NCBI GenBank assembly: GCA_033675265.1
Contig: JAUJYZ010000616.1
Span: forward strand, 224,001-288,000
Reading direction: 5' to 3'
DNA length: 64,000 nucleotides
From: Actinostola sp. cb2023
Taxonomy: Eukaryota; Cnidaria; Anthozoa; Actiniaria; Actinostolidae
Part shown: in pieces, positions 13,192-26,066 of the stretch
How positions within the stretch are numbered: position 1 is the first letter of the stretch
How the letters are laid out: every line of letters starts with the position of its first letter
Notes under the pieces: generated by a model
What the model was told of the DNA's origin: nothing
The model's database searches: none
What the model saw: only the letters and a program-made list of their open reading frames with translations
Program-made: the position numbers and the translations under genes

Positions 13192-13385
13192 TAGAGTCGT
13201 TTTCGTATGAGTGGGAAACCTACGGCACGGAGTTACGGTCACGGTACGGAATCGAAAACATCTATTCAACCAATCACAGCGCGCGAAATCATTGCTCAAC
13301 CAATCAGAATGCTTGAACACGGCACGATCACTGCACGGCACGAACCGTACCATAACTACTTCCCACTCATACGAAAACGACTCTA
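13192..13385. mobile_element. MITE family A, copy 1
   Basis: Terminal inverted repeats AGAGTCGTTTTCGTATGAG and its complement bound a 194-bp palindromic element. Inside are ACGGTACGGAATCG and CAACCAATCACAGCG. The second copy is at 51685-51892. Confidence 0.92.
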
Positions 13386-13737
13386 AAGAGTAATCAATAT
13401 GTTGGGTAGTATTCACTGCCTTAGAAATCTAGGTTGGCTAGCGAGGGGAATTTAGTTGAGTGGTATTAACTTGTAAAAGTAATAGACAGGTATAAGAAAT
13501 GCGCCAGCGATCGAACCGTCGCTGGAAAAAACACACGTTCTTCGCAGTCGTAAATGTACACAGAATTTACACCAGCCAAGACCATGGGTTTTTCCAGTGA
13601 AGGTTCGAGCGTGGAGCTCCTCATTTTTATGCAACTGGACGCTGATTGATTCTGCGTTTTGTCAGCACGAACTCTGAGACTGAAGACCACTCTGCGATAC
13701 TTTTAGAAAGGTGCCTGATATCTTCAATTTATAGCCT

Positions 13738-13968
13738 TAAGGTGCGGACACACGGCGCAACATTACGTGCAATATTGCTGGCAATTTTGTTGCAGCATTT
13801 CTCGCAATGGACTAGTGCGCGCTCACACAACGCAATTTGTTGTAAGCAATGTTGCTGAAGTACATATCGATTCTATTTCAGCAACATTGTGTAGAACATG
13901 TTGCAGGGGTGGGCACGCTGCAATAGTACATGTTGCCAGCATTGTTGCGCGCAATGTTGCACCTTTAA
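13738..13968. mobile_element. GCAACATTGC-family MITE-like element
   Basis: It begins TAAGGTGCGGACACACGG and ends GCGCAATGTTGCACCTTTA, so the ends are inverted repeats. The interior is rich in GCAACATTGY words. Confidence 0.8.
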
Positions 13969-14587
13969 TACTCATGCTCAAAGTACCCAGACTTTGAGTG
14001 TCTCCAGAGTAGTCCAGCACTAGCTCTACCCATAGGCTGAAACCCTGATCTAACATTTCAGTTCAAAGGATGTACTCTATAGGTCAGGATTCCTGTGGCG
14101 ATACTCTACCCCTCCCTTCAAGATTTCTTCCAGTATTATAACAATAGCACCAGTAAATGAATGACAAAATGACAGATTCTAGATTAATTTTTTATCAATT
14201 GAAACCACACGCCCCTTGTGGAAATCAGCTTTTCAAATTATTGTTGACGGGGCAAGCGTGTATAAATAAAGTTATATTATTATTATTATTATAGATTATA
14301 CAGTAAAACTCTGTGACCTTTATTTCAAATCTGTTCATACCCCATCCTCGGATACCCAGGGGATACTGAGTGGCACCAAGAGGGACGGGGACGGGAGACA
14401 AGTAGACCGCAATCCCCCTCAGCTCCAGTGAATAGCCTCTGAGTATCCAAAGATGTTTTTAACCACCTCTTGTTTAAAAAATCGAAGTAATTCATAAAAA
14501 CTAAATGTGAATCCAACTGAAGCCATTACCAGTAGCGTCAATATGGTAGTATACACGTGCGGCGCAGTATATCTTCGTTTTGTCACA

Positions 14588-14814
14588 GGCAAACCACAGT
14601 GATAAAGTGACATTTGCACTAAAAATACCGAATAAAACGTGTTTTAATACATTTTAGCCCGAGTTTGTAATAATATACGTCCTCCGGTTGACCTATTCCG
14701 ACTCAGTGAGGGAGGGTGGGGAACAATGGTGCATTTACTCGGGCTAAAATGTATTAAAACACGTTTTATTCGGTATTTTTTAGTGCAAATGTCACTTTAT
14801 CACTGTGGTTTGCC
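14588..14814. mobile_element. MITE-like element with 77-bp inverted arms
   Basis: Left arm 14588-14664 (GGCAAACCACAGTG...TAGCCCGAGT) matches right arm 14737-14814 in inverse, around a 72-bp unique spacer. Confidence 0.9.
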
Positions 14815-15404
14815 AGTGGTTTTGTGCTATTTTTAGAATCACTTTTCCCGCGAACTTGCTAATGTTTTTACAGAAGCTCGCAGACGGAGTTCGTCTGATT
14901 CACTCTGGGATTTCTCAAAAGACGAACATTGAACAGATTGCGAAGAACTGTCCGCCATTATGTATTGCGGTATTGCATTTGGATTGATATTCATAAAAAT
15001 ATGTTATATTTTTAGCACAGAACGAGGTCTATTGGCCGTCGTGTAGACCTAATAGGAAGGATGAACGCTCCTAGTAATGGCATCTTGTCATTCAATAAGC
15101 GAGGCTAACATAAACTAATTATTTCAAACCTTAGCATGGTGCAAACACTATAAGCGTTATGCATAAAGAAAACAACTCAAATACGATCCTGGATTAATAA
15201 AAAACTAGTCTTAAAACAGTCTCAGACAAAACCTGTGAGAAAGATCGTTCCACAAATCAACCTCGATCACAGGGCCCTCTCGTCTTGCTGAGATGAGAGG
15301 GGTCTGGGGATGAGGTTGAAGGTAATATTCTAGTTCACTCATATCAATCTATTTTGTACAATTTGAACAATTTCACTATTTACAACGTGAGATGAATCTA
15401 GACT

Positions 15405-15600
15405 GATACGGTCTCTAGGATACGGTCTCTATATGGTGCGTTTCTAGGATACAGTTGCTACGATACTGTCGCTAGGATACCGTTGCAACGAAACTGTCTC
15501 TAGGATACCGTTGCTACGATACTGTCTCTAGGATACCGTTGCTACGATACTGTCTCTAGGATACCGTTGCTACGATACTGTCTCTAGGATATACCGTCTA
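15405..15600. repeat. 28-bp minisatellite built from 14-bp halves
   Basis: GATACTGTCTCTAG and GATACCGTTGCTAC alternate for about six cycles, just 3' of the coiled-coil gene. The halves are related to each other (GATACNGTNNCTA). Confidence 0.85.
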
Positions 15601-15729
15601 TACTTTGTGCTCGGCAAACGTCCAGCAAGCACTTCTATGACGTACTGCAAATCCTTGGAGAATAATCACGTGATATATGATATTTCCCATAACTCCCCGC
15701 GCACCTCATCTCATCATTACGTCACGACG

Positions 15730-18700
15730 TCATAACCCGGATGTATTATCCCAAGGTCTACCATCGACCTGTTGAGCGTCGTACCTTCGTGATCTCGATG
15801 CTGAATCCACTTGCGTCGCGTTGACTTCAAGTTCTGGTGGGTATACTGCTCGGTATTGACGTCTGACGTAATGGCTTTCACGGTACACCGTTCTTGTGCC
15901 ACTTTCACCATTGATTGAGTCGGTGCTACCGTCGAGTCTGGTAAAGACAGAGTGACAATTAGAAATATGAAATGGGATTCTTAAACAGTAGGTCAGTGAG
16001 ATATACCAATGTGATGTCGAAAGCGTGCAACATTGCGCGCAATATTCCCGATGATGGTAGCGTGCATGCACGTGTGTTGACGTTGTAGTGAAAAATATTG
16101 CCAAAGTAGAGTGCGCTCTTACGTGTACAAATTGCGCAAATCAAATAGTAATCTTGTGTAGTAAAACGATCTGAGGAACGGCCAAAGCAAAGCGAGTCTA
16201 TTCTGACAGCTTATCAGTATGCAAACATGTCACGAGGGTAGCCTAGCAACTATGCGCCGCCGTCGGCCTAGGATGTTTGCCCCCTCGTAAAATATCGGCT
16301 ATGAGCGGCCGCACAGTACTGAACAAAGTTATAAAAATGTAATTTCCAAGTGATAAATGTCGTTAATACTCTACCTTGATGCCAGTGATTCTCTACTTGA
16401 TCCTAGTGGTAATCTCGAGGGGCTGTTCGTGGCATCGCGGCTGCTCGATCGTGAAAGTGCTCTCGAGTCAGGGCGTCGACGAACTTCAAAGTTCCCTTGG
16501 ATCATGTTCTTCGGTGTTCTTGGTGATGATGGTGTCTGGGATTCCGTAATCGTCGTCTCCAGCTCTCTGATTCTAGACTCGTTCTTGTCTTTCGCTTCTT
16601 GGGCGACATAGATTTCCTTCTTGAGCTTCTCGATTTCTTTCTCGAGAGCTTCGTTTTTCAGGCGCAGATTTGTGATGTCTTGATCTTTTTCGCCAACGGA
16701 TTTGTTTTTGAACTCGAGTTCGGTGTTGGAACTTCTAAGCTCCTTCTCAAGTCGGATAATCTTTTCCTGTTTCTTGAGATGGTCTTTATTGGATTTCTCG
16801 AGTTGATCTTGCATCGTCTGCTTCTCCTTGCACGCTTTCTGCAGATCAAACTCCAATTTCGAGACCTTGTCTCGGGCGGTTTGCATGTTCTGTGTGGCTT
16901 GTTCCAGAGCACCCGAGCTCTGCCGGTGAACATTCTCCCCATCTATCAGCCTCTCTTTAACTTTTCTCAGCTCTCTCTGTAATTCATTTCGATGTCTCTC
17001 GATCTCGTCTCTCTCTTGGTCGAGGGCCTCACTCTTTTGTCTGAATGAGTCGAGCTCTTCACGGAGTCCTCCTTCGTTAGTAGCCTTGGCTGTCTTTAGT
17101 TTGTAGTTCTCTACCTTGTTCTTATCGCTCTCGACTTGCAACGACTTGATCTCCTTTTCTTTCTCCTCCATGTGCCGTTTGTAGTTTGAAGACTCGCTGT
17201 CAAGGATGAAGATTCTGGACCTCAATTGCTCGACGAGTGTTGTCTTCTCAACCACCTCGCGTCTGAAACCTTCGCTGCGATTTTGAAGCTCCATAACTTG
17301 GCGACTAAAGTTCTTGGTTTCTTCATCTTTTTTATCTCTGTCAACAGAGAGTTTATTTTCTAGCGCCTCCTTGTCGTGTTTCGATTCATTCAACTGCTCT
17401 TCCATCCTTGAAAGGTTCTCTTTGAAGTTTTCTAACTCTTTCTTCATGTCATCAGTGTTCTGAGCGTTGTTTCTGTCGTCCTCGTTTACAGTCACCCTTT
17501 CATGTAAAACTGAGAGTTCATCTTGCATCTGACTTTGCAGCGTGCGGCTACTCTCATAACTGGCTTCCACTTCAGAGACACGAGTTTGGTAAGTGACGAC
17601 TTCTTCTTTGAATTTCGTAGCTTTATTTTCAGCTGTCTGGCATGATGCCCGAAGACTTTCTACTCGTTCACGGTTGGACTTCTGCTCGTGTTCCAAGCTC
17701 GACAGCTTCTTGTGGGATTCAAGGACTTCGTTTTGAAGTTCTTTCTCACGGCTTTGGCTCTTTTTAAGAGCTTGCTCAAGGTTGGATAACTTTTGCTCTG
17801 TGAGTCCACCAGGTGCTCGTTTGTCAGCGGAGAGAAGTTCGTAGTCAGCTTCCAATTGCAGCAATTTCTTCCCTGTTTCTTTACTGTCCCTCGATAGTTT
17901 CTCTTTTTCTTTGACAGCAGATTCCAGCAATGTCTGCAGCTCAATATGTTTATTTTCCATCATATCCATCTCGTTCTTCACGGTGTTGCGCTCAGACATC
18001 AGCTCCTTGTTACTTCTCTCCAAGTCAGAGTTCGTTCTCTGCAGTCCAAGCAGACTGTCATCCAAACTTGATCTTTCTTGTTGCAACGTTTCCTGAGCAT
18101 CTTTATGGGATATGATCTTGCGGCTAAGGCTTGAGACTTCAGCAAGGAGTCGTTCTCGCTCGTCCTTCCAGGATTCCATCTCAAACTCGTCGCTTTGTAG
18201 CGCAGCGTCCACTTCCTCGGTCTGCAGGGAAATGATCATCTCCTGAGACATGGAACTGTTTAGAGAGCGTTGCTCCGCCAAATGCTCCCCAACTATCTCT
18301 AGTTCAGGCTTGAGGCGGTCGATTTCATTTTGCAGTACACTGGAGTTTGTTTCTAGTTCCGTGTATTGCATTTGTTGCTTCATAAGTTCGTTCTCAGCGT
18401 CGCGTTTCTCGATCAGAGCCTTCTCCAAGTCTTCCTTCGTCTTGAGCAGATCTTTCTTTACGTGTTCGTGATCTGTGACCAATGCTTTGTTGTCTTTTTC
18501 CAGTTTGTCTATGGCGTACTTCTTGTGAGAGACATCCTTGTGATTGTCTTGTACAGACTGTTGTTGTTCTAAGAGACGACTCTGAAGTTTAGCAATCTCA
18601 TCTTTGAGAGAATCATTTCTTGTTTTCAATTCCTCAATAACTCCTTTTCGCTGAGCTTCTTTCTTCAGCAGCGTCTGTAACTCATCTTCCAACTGCTCAA

Positions 18701-21700
18701 TCTTATCTTTTGCTTCGCTCAACTCGCGTTGTGAATCGTTTTTGCTTTGCAAAGCTACTTGATATGCTGAGTCCAGGTCCGACACCTTCTTCTGTGCCTC
18801 GATTAGCTCTCTCTCCTTCACAGTGAAGTTTTCTTCAGTTTCGGCCAAATTTCCCACTAGTTCGTCGACCTTCTGCTGGTATTCATACAGGTCGTCGTTC
18901 AGTCCTTTCACCTTTTTCTGGTATGCGGTATTAAACGCTTCTGCGCGAGTAACCTTGTTCGCTGAAGCTTGTAGTTCTTGCTCTAAAGTTGTTACCTTTT
19001 TGTGCCACGACAGTATTTCGCTTTTGCCAAATTTGTCTTTCGCATCCAGACTCTTGATGACTTCCTCGAGTTCATCAACTCTCTTGCCTTTACATTTCTT
19101 TTCGTACTCCATCGATTCTTTAGCTCGGTTGCTTTCAGCAAAACCCTGCTCCAACTTAGACAATCTCGATCGCACCACCTTTAACTCGTTTTCTGCGTCT
19201 TCCTTCTCCTGTTTAAGCTTTTGCGAGCTTGATTCAAGTTCTAGAAGTCGTTTCTGCGCAGAGGGATCTAGTTTGCCTTTAGATCTTTCTAATGAACTAG
19301 TGGCTTGCATCTCAAAGTGCTTCTTGTGAAGTGACCCCAGTTCTGATTGTACCTTTTTCTTCTCTCGCTCGATAGCATCCAACTTGGCCTTGAGCTCTCC
19401 GTTACTCTTTTTCAGATCTACAATTTCAACTTTGAGCTTGTCTTTCTCTTCCTTGAGAGCTTCGTTCTTGGCCTCATAGTGGGCTGCTTTGCGCGTTGCA
19501 CTAATGACGTCCATCTGCATTCTATCCATCTTTTGTACTTGTTGGGGACTGTTCATTCCAGAAGAAGAGGCACCAGCTACAGAGACTTCTTGATGAAGCT
19601 TATCATTTCCTCGTTTGGAAGCCATGAGGTTGTACTCGAGCTCGTTTATTCTGGCATCTCGCTCGTCTACTGCCTTTTCAAGGTTGGAAATCATCTGTTC
19701 ATCGTTTTCAAAGTCATTTTTGTAATTCTGGAGTTTCATCTTAAGCGTTCTTATTTCGTCTTCTAAAGCAGCCTGACGTCGGGTTTTAAGCCATTCGATG
19801 TGATTGTCTTTCTCGACAGCATCTTTTTTTAAGGTTTCTACGCTGCCTTTGAGGTCCATGTTTTGCTTCTGAAGCGTGACATTATCTTCTTTGCTTCGTC
19901 CAAGTGCGTTTTTCTTTTCTTCGACATCTGCACGAAGATTCACGTGTTCTCTGAAGACACGCTGCAATTCTTCCTCAGCATCTGCGATCTTCATTTGTTG
20001 CTCGATTAAATCTTTCTGCATCTCTCGATTCTCCAGATTACATGACTGCAACCTCAATTCGTAGTCTGCCATTTGTCGTTTCATCTCAAATCGATCGTTC
20101 TCGCTGTCGTCTCTTTTCTTTAATGCATTGTTGATGGAACCGTGTAAGTTGTTCAGTTCCTCACGAAGGCTTTGCACCTCTCTTTCCAAAACCTTCTTCT
20201 CTTTGCGCATACCTTCAATCACACTGTCTTTGCCGCCAACGTCTTTGGTATGTTGTTCCCACAGAGTTTGGTATTCCTGGAGTTTTCGTTTTACTTGCAT
20301 CAGATCTTCTTCACTTTTGGCAAGCTTGCTTGACACCTCTTCAATTTGCTGCTCACACTGGCTTTTTGACTTCGTCATTTTCTCCAACTGAAACTCAGTT
20401 TTCAAAGTCTTCTCATTAGCTTCCTTCAAATCACGAGCAAGGCTTTCGATTTCATTCTTGGCGGAGTCGTAGCTTTCTTTCAAAGGTGTCAACTCCTTTT
20501 GCATCGCAGCAAGTTCGTTTTCAATTTCTCTCTTTTTGTCTTGAAGTGTTTCCTCGCTTGACTCGAGTCGAGACAAAGTCACATGTACTTCAAGCAGTTT
20601 ATCTTGCATGTCTTGTTCGCGTTCCTCGTTGATCTTGAATGCAGTTTCCATCTCGGCCATCTTACGCTTACACGTGGAAAGCTCTTCTTCAAGCACAAAG
20701 CGATCTTCATTCAATAAACTACCAACACTACCCCAACTTCTTTCCAGCAGTGACGCCTTTTCTGGTAAAGGTCTGCTACTCTCATCGACATACCTCCTCT
20801 TGCTGAATTCTGACTCTTTCCTCCTCAAAGAACGCTTTGTGCCATCGATTTCTCCTTCGAGTGTCGCATTTGTCTGCTTGAGATTCTCCACTTCGTATGT
20901 CTTAGTTTCAAAGTTCTTTTTAGTTTCGGTAAGCAGAGTCTTTAGTTCTTCAATCTCTTTCTCAAGAGATGTGTTCTCATTTTGCAGCCTGTTGACATTG
21001 TCTTTCCAATCTTCCAGTTTATCATGCAAAGTGTTATTCTGTCTTTCACTGTCTGCAAGTTGCTGTTCCAGATTCGAGATCTTTGACATAAGCGCACGGA
21101 GTTCTTCTTGAGCTCGATCTCTTTCGTAGCTTGTTTTCTGTACGCGTGCCTCAGAATCAGAAATGGCTTCTTTCAACTTCAAAATCTCATCCCGCAATTG
21201 GACTAAATCTTGCTTTCGTTTTTCGCAGTCGTCGCGGCTGAGTACTAGACTTGTCTTCAAGGAGCTGTTCTGTTCTTCCAGGTACGTTTTACCAGACTTC
21301 AGTTGATCTATGGTATCGTCTTTGTCTTTCAGTTCCTTTTGGGTAGAATCCAGTAACAATCGGTTTTCTATGGATTGCTGTTCGAGCTTGAGGAATTCCT
21401 CTCTACTTGTGTTATAACGGTTCTCGGAGTCCTCGAGTTGAGATAAAATAGCAACTCTTTCCTTGCATTCATGCTCAAAGTGAACTTCAAGATCGGATTC
21501 TCTTCCCTGAGATTTCAGAAGTCCTTCTTTGAAGTCTCTCTTCTCGTGCTCGAACCTCTCTTTAGCTGCAGCAAGATCTTCTATTCTTCTCTTCAGCATC
21601 TTATTCTCGTGTTGATACTCGATGTTCTGTTGTTGAATCTGTTTATGATAATCCTCGAGTTTGGCAACTTTCTTTTTGCTGACTTGAAGTTCCTGCTTGA

Positions 21701-24700
21701 ACTTGTCATCTCGTCCTTTCGACTTAATATCAGAGGGGAAATCCAAGAAGGTGCTTTCTTGTCCCGATTCTTGCATCGGTGCATCTACCACGTCTATCTT
21801 CTCCACAGCAAAGGTCGCCATGGCGTTTTCCATTTGCCCCAGCTGACTGAATACATCGTCAATTTGCACTGCGAGTGCCTGGTTCTTGTCTTCCATCGTT
21901 TCGTTGTTCCACCTCAGGTTTTCAATGTCTTTTTTACAGGTCAAAAGATCTTGCTCCAAAGCCTGCTTCGAGTTTTTCAGCCAATCTATGGAGTTCTCTC
22001 TGTCAATTAAATCCCTGACTTGCATCTCACATCTTCGTTCTCTCTCTCGCACGTCGCTTTGAAGGTTCAGGACCTGTTCCTTGACCTTTCTGTTTTCTCC
22101 TTGTAGATTGATGTACTCGTTCTTGAAGTGGTCTCTGTCTTTTGTGTTGTTGACTAACTGGGATTCAGTTGAGCTGACTTTCAGAAGAAGACTACTAATC
22201 TCCTGCTCCATTGAACCTTTTCCATCTCGAATCCTGCGCAGCTCCTTTTCGCCGTCTTCTATCTTAGTCTGCATGGAAACCAGCCGCTTTTCAAGTTCTT
22301 TCTTCTCGGCATCAAGTCCTTCTGAACCAACTCTGAAGGATATGAGATCTTGATTATTGTTGTTTAAGTCGCTTCTCAACGACTTGAGTTCTTCATTAAG
22401 ATCCAAGATTACGCTTTCTTTCTTGCTTAGTGCCTTAGACATTGTCTCATTGAGTTTCCTTGCTTCCATCAATTGGCTCTCAAGTACCATGATCTTTTCT
22501 TTGCTGTCTATCAACTTTCTATTCGCATCTTCGAGTTGGTCTTTGACTTGAAGTTTGTGCTTTTGTATCGTCTCCATTTGGGATTCCAGCTTTGCAATTC
22601 GTCCGCGAACGCTGTAAAGCTCATCTTCTGCAGCTTCTTTGTTTCTGACAGCATTTTCAACTTCTCCCTCGATGTCAGTCAATTTTGATTCAATGAGCAC
22701 ATTTTTCTGGGTTTTCTCCGCATTGTCATTAACTAATCTCTCGATTTCAAACTTTTGGGATGTCTGTTTTTGTTCTGAATCTTCAAATTCAGTTTCGAGT
22801 TCCTCTTTGTCTTTTCTCGCCATAGCACAAAGTGATTCCAGTTCCGCAACCCTTTTGCGATAATTTGAGGCGTCACGCTGAAGATCGCCAACTTTGCATT
22901 TCGTGATCTCAAGTTCGCGTCGTGCGCTCGCATCGAGATCTCGTTTGTGCGTGCTCTCCGCTGAATTCATCCGTTTGACAACTAAAGTGTGGTTTAATTC
23001 CAATTGTTCTTTCTCTTTGTTCGTAGTGTCGAGAATTTCTTCCATTCGTGTCAGTTCATCGTTCTGTAACGTCAACTCTTCTTGCAGTTGCCTTTTCTCT
23101 TCTTCAAAGCTTTCGATAAGGCTTCTCTCGTGCGAAAGATCGGCCTTGGAGTTGTCCAGATCGTTGGACATCACCATAGCCTCATCACGTAATTGCTCTA
23201 CAAGGGCGTCCTTCTCAGTTACTTCTCGCTTGAGTTCCTCTAGAATCATCTGCGTTTCGACGAGCTGCATTTTGATGGCGTCTACATTATCTGTACTTGA
23301 ACGTGAGTCACCCTCGTAGCTTGCTAAACGGTCTCCAAGCAGAGCTGTCTCTGTCATCCCCGCCCGCAATTCCTTTTCCATTCTGTCAAGCTTTTGTTCC
23401 AGTACCATAACTTGTTCCTGGTAATCAGTTTTGATTTTGTCACATAGAGAATGTGCAGCTTGTAGTTCGCTGTTCTTTTTGTGGTACCCGTTAATTTCTG
23501 CATTTGCGATGTCTCTCTCCTCATTAGCAACTTTGCAATCACCTTCGACCTCCATTAACTGCTGTTGCAGTCTCAGCATTTCTTCGTGTACGCTTCCTTT
23601 TTCGTCCTGCAAAATTTCAATCTGAGTTTGTAGTTTGTTGTTTTCGTCGTAAAAGGGATCAAATTTCCCCTCCATTGCACCAATGTTCGCTCGCAAGTCA
23701 GCGATAGTTTTCTCTTTGGACGCCGCGTCTTTTCTGTAACGTTCGAGCGCGCGCTTTGCTTCCGTTGCCTCACTTTGAGCAGTCATGATGTCCCGCTTCA
23801 ACTTTGCGACTTTCGTCTTCTCTTCGTCGAGCTCCGCCTTGATCATACTTTTCTGTCTGTTGGTTGTACTAAGCTGATTCTCGAGTTTGCAATTCTGTGC
23901 GTTTAACGTAGCAATTCTCGTTTCGAGTTCTTCTGTATCTTGTTCTCCTCGCTGGACTGAAGTTTTCATTTCGTTGAGTTTCTTTTCAGCATGTTGAAGA
24001 CGACAGTTTAAGTCATCTCGCTCATGAGCCACGCTGTCGCACTCATCCTCGAGGTTCATAAACTCCTTGGACACGCTTTCCAATCTCTCCTGCAGATCGT
24101 CAGCTTCGTTGCAGGTGTGATTATACTGATTCTCTATTTGCGTACACTTGTTGCGAAGCGAGAAGATTGTGTTTTCCAGTTCTCCGACCTTCAAACGCAG
24201 ACGTGCGGCTTGTTGGTCGGCTTCGTTGGCTCTTTCGTTTGCCTTGTCGCAGCTTGTCTCGAGAGTGGAGATTTTGATTCGTGCCGTGACTATCTCCTTT
24301 TCCTGGTCATCTCTAATGGCGGACAAGTTCTCACAAGCCTCTTCCATGTCTCTTAGCCTTGTTTCGACGTCCGTTAAGTTCCTCTCTAATGCGTACTTTT
24401 GTTTGGTGCTTATTTCTGTAGAAACTTGTGTTTTGGAGTAGCTTTGCTTCAGTGAGTCCATTCGATTTTCTAAGCCTTTGTTGACGTTCTCAAGTTTCTC
24501 ACTCTGTTGAATTTTGGCCGACAGCTCACTTCGTAGGAGGTCTAAATCTTTCTGGTGTTCGAGCGTGTCTCGCTGGAGAAGACTGTACGCCTCTTTGCTT
24601 CTCTTCACTTCATCTCGCAAGTTCTCGACTTGTACTTTCAAGGCGTTACGCTGCTTTGTCACATTGTTGATTTGTGCTTCGTATTTAGTCACCTTCAATG

Positions 24701-26066
24701 ACGTTCCTTTGGTTTCTTTCTGTAATTCCCTCTGTTGCTTGTCGTACTCTGCTTGTAGATCGTTGAACTTCGTCTGTTGCAAAAGAAGCTCCTCTTGCAC
24801 GTCCTCCTTCTCCTTCTGCGCGACGTGGTAATTCGACTCCCATTCAACAATCTGTTCGCGTATACTCGACAGTTCCACATCGCTGCCTTGTTTTTCCAGA
24901 GCATTGGACACAAACCTCTTGCTCGACTCTAATTCTCGCTTCAAACTTTCATTGCTGCTTTGAAGTTCCGCCTTCTCGTTTCGTAGTTTTTTAATGATTT
25001 CATTTTTAGACTGAAGATCTTTGTCCAACGCTTCCAGCTCCCATTCCTTCTCAGCAAGTTTTCTGTGCACGCGAGCGAATTCGTCTTGATACTTTTTGGA
25101 ATCGCCGCGGGACTCTTTCAGTTGAGCGTGCAGCTGAGCCTTTTGGCGAAGCAAGGTTTCTACTTGTGCTTGGAGCCGTTCAACCTGCATAAATTGTTTA
25201 TTTACAATATCAGTAAATCACGAAACTCGTTCAAATATTTGGACTTTCTCACAGGTTTTTGCAGGTACATAACAAAACAACTTCGGAAGTTTCTTCAAAC
25301 GAAAACCGTGAAAAACTTTATCGCGCACTTCTCAGTCGTGAGTATACCAACATTGTAGAGCAAATTAAAAATCATACTAAAGTTACTATAAACTTTGTAA
25401 AAGTCTGTAAAATGTTTATAAACGAAGATAAAAAGTCCAAGATGATATAACGTTGTTGATAGAAACACACAAAGAGATATTTTTTTGTTTTGAAATCTTA
25501 GTTCGTTCGGCTTGTGATTTGCTATGAAATATATCCAGCAAATCAGCAATTATTGAACGAAATCAAACTGTAATTACAACATATTGTTGAATGGTATTAC
25601 TACACATGTCATTTAGACTGACGCAAAATAACAGGAATCCCAAAATATCATTGATATAAGATTTTCCAACTGAACAACTATGTATTATAACGACATTCAA
25701 TGTAAAATAACCTCGTTTTTCTCTGTAAAACCAACAACTTTGTCCCAAAACGACCACCAAAGCGTCCTTATGCTAATTAGATTAGTATAATTGCGAAACT
25801 ATACATTGTTGAGAAACTTTACAAGTCTTTCGAAAAAATGCTGAATGTAACGAAAATAAGGAGTTTCTTACCTCAGACTTGTGTTCTCCCTTCACAGATT
25901 CTAGTTCAAACTTAAACTTTCGGTACGCCGATTCCAGATCGTCGAAGGTTTCCCTGGCATTGGCAATCTGTGCCACCGAAACTTCATCAGCTCCATTCGC
26001 ATCTTGCACGAACGAATTCATCGGCGAAGAGCGCGAGCTGTCCATCCTGAAGCCACCTGAATCCAT
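15730..26066 (-). CDS. Giant coiled-coil protein (~3070 aa), three coding exons
   Basis: Exon 1 is 26066-25872 (65 codons), exon 2 is 25184-16375 (8,810 nt) and exon 3 is 15937-15730 (TGA). The sum is 9,213 nt, exactly 3,071 codons. The apparent TAG at 16371-16373 lies within a good splice donor (AAG then GTAGAG). The phase-2 end joins a CCAG acceptor at 15938 and continues open for 68 more residues. After a Ser-rich N-terminus, almost the whole protein is Glu/Lys/Gln/Leu-rich heptad coiled coil with few prolines. Before exon 3 there is a basic Ser/Arg/Pro tail containing TPSSPRTPK and SRLP (an SxIP-like motif). The C-terminus TSGL fits a class I PDZ ligand. I do not recognise an orthologue; it resembles cytoskeletal, centrosomal or golgin scaffolds only in composition. 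A scaffold or cytoskeletal role is inference. Confidence 0.85.
16015..16140. mobile_element. Degenerate GCAACATTGC-family element
   Basis: GTGCAACATTGCGCGCAATATT is followed by CGTGTACAAATTGCGCAA. It lies in the last intron of the coiled-coil gene. Confidence 0.5.

Larger units (their letters stand above)
12873..15729. other. Intergenic between GPCR and coiled-coil gene (convergent)
   Basis: It contains the three MITE-like elements and the 28-bp minisatellite listed separately. The rest shows no gene. Confidence 0.6.

Noticed and set aside
16371..16373. TAG as the true end of the coiled-coil gene
   Set aside because: It is inside a consensus splice donor, and a phase-compatible last exon lies at 15937-15730.
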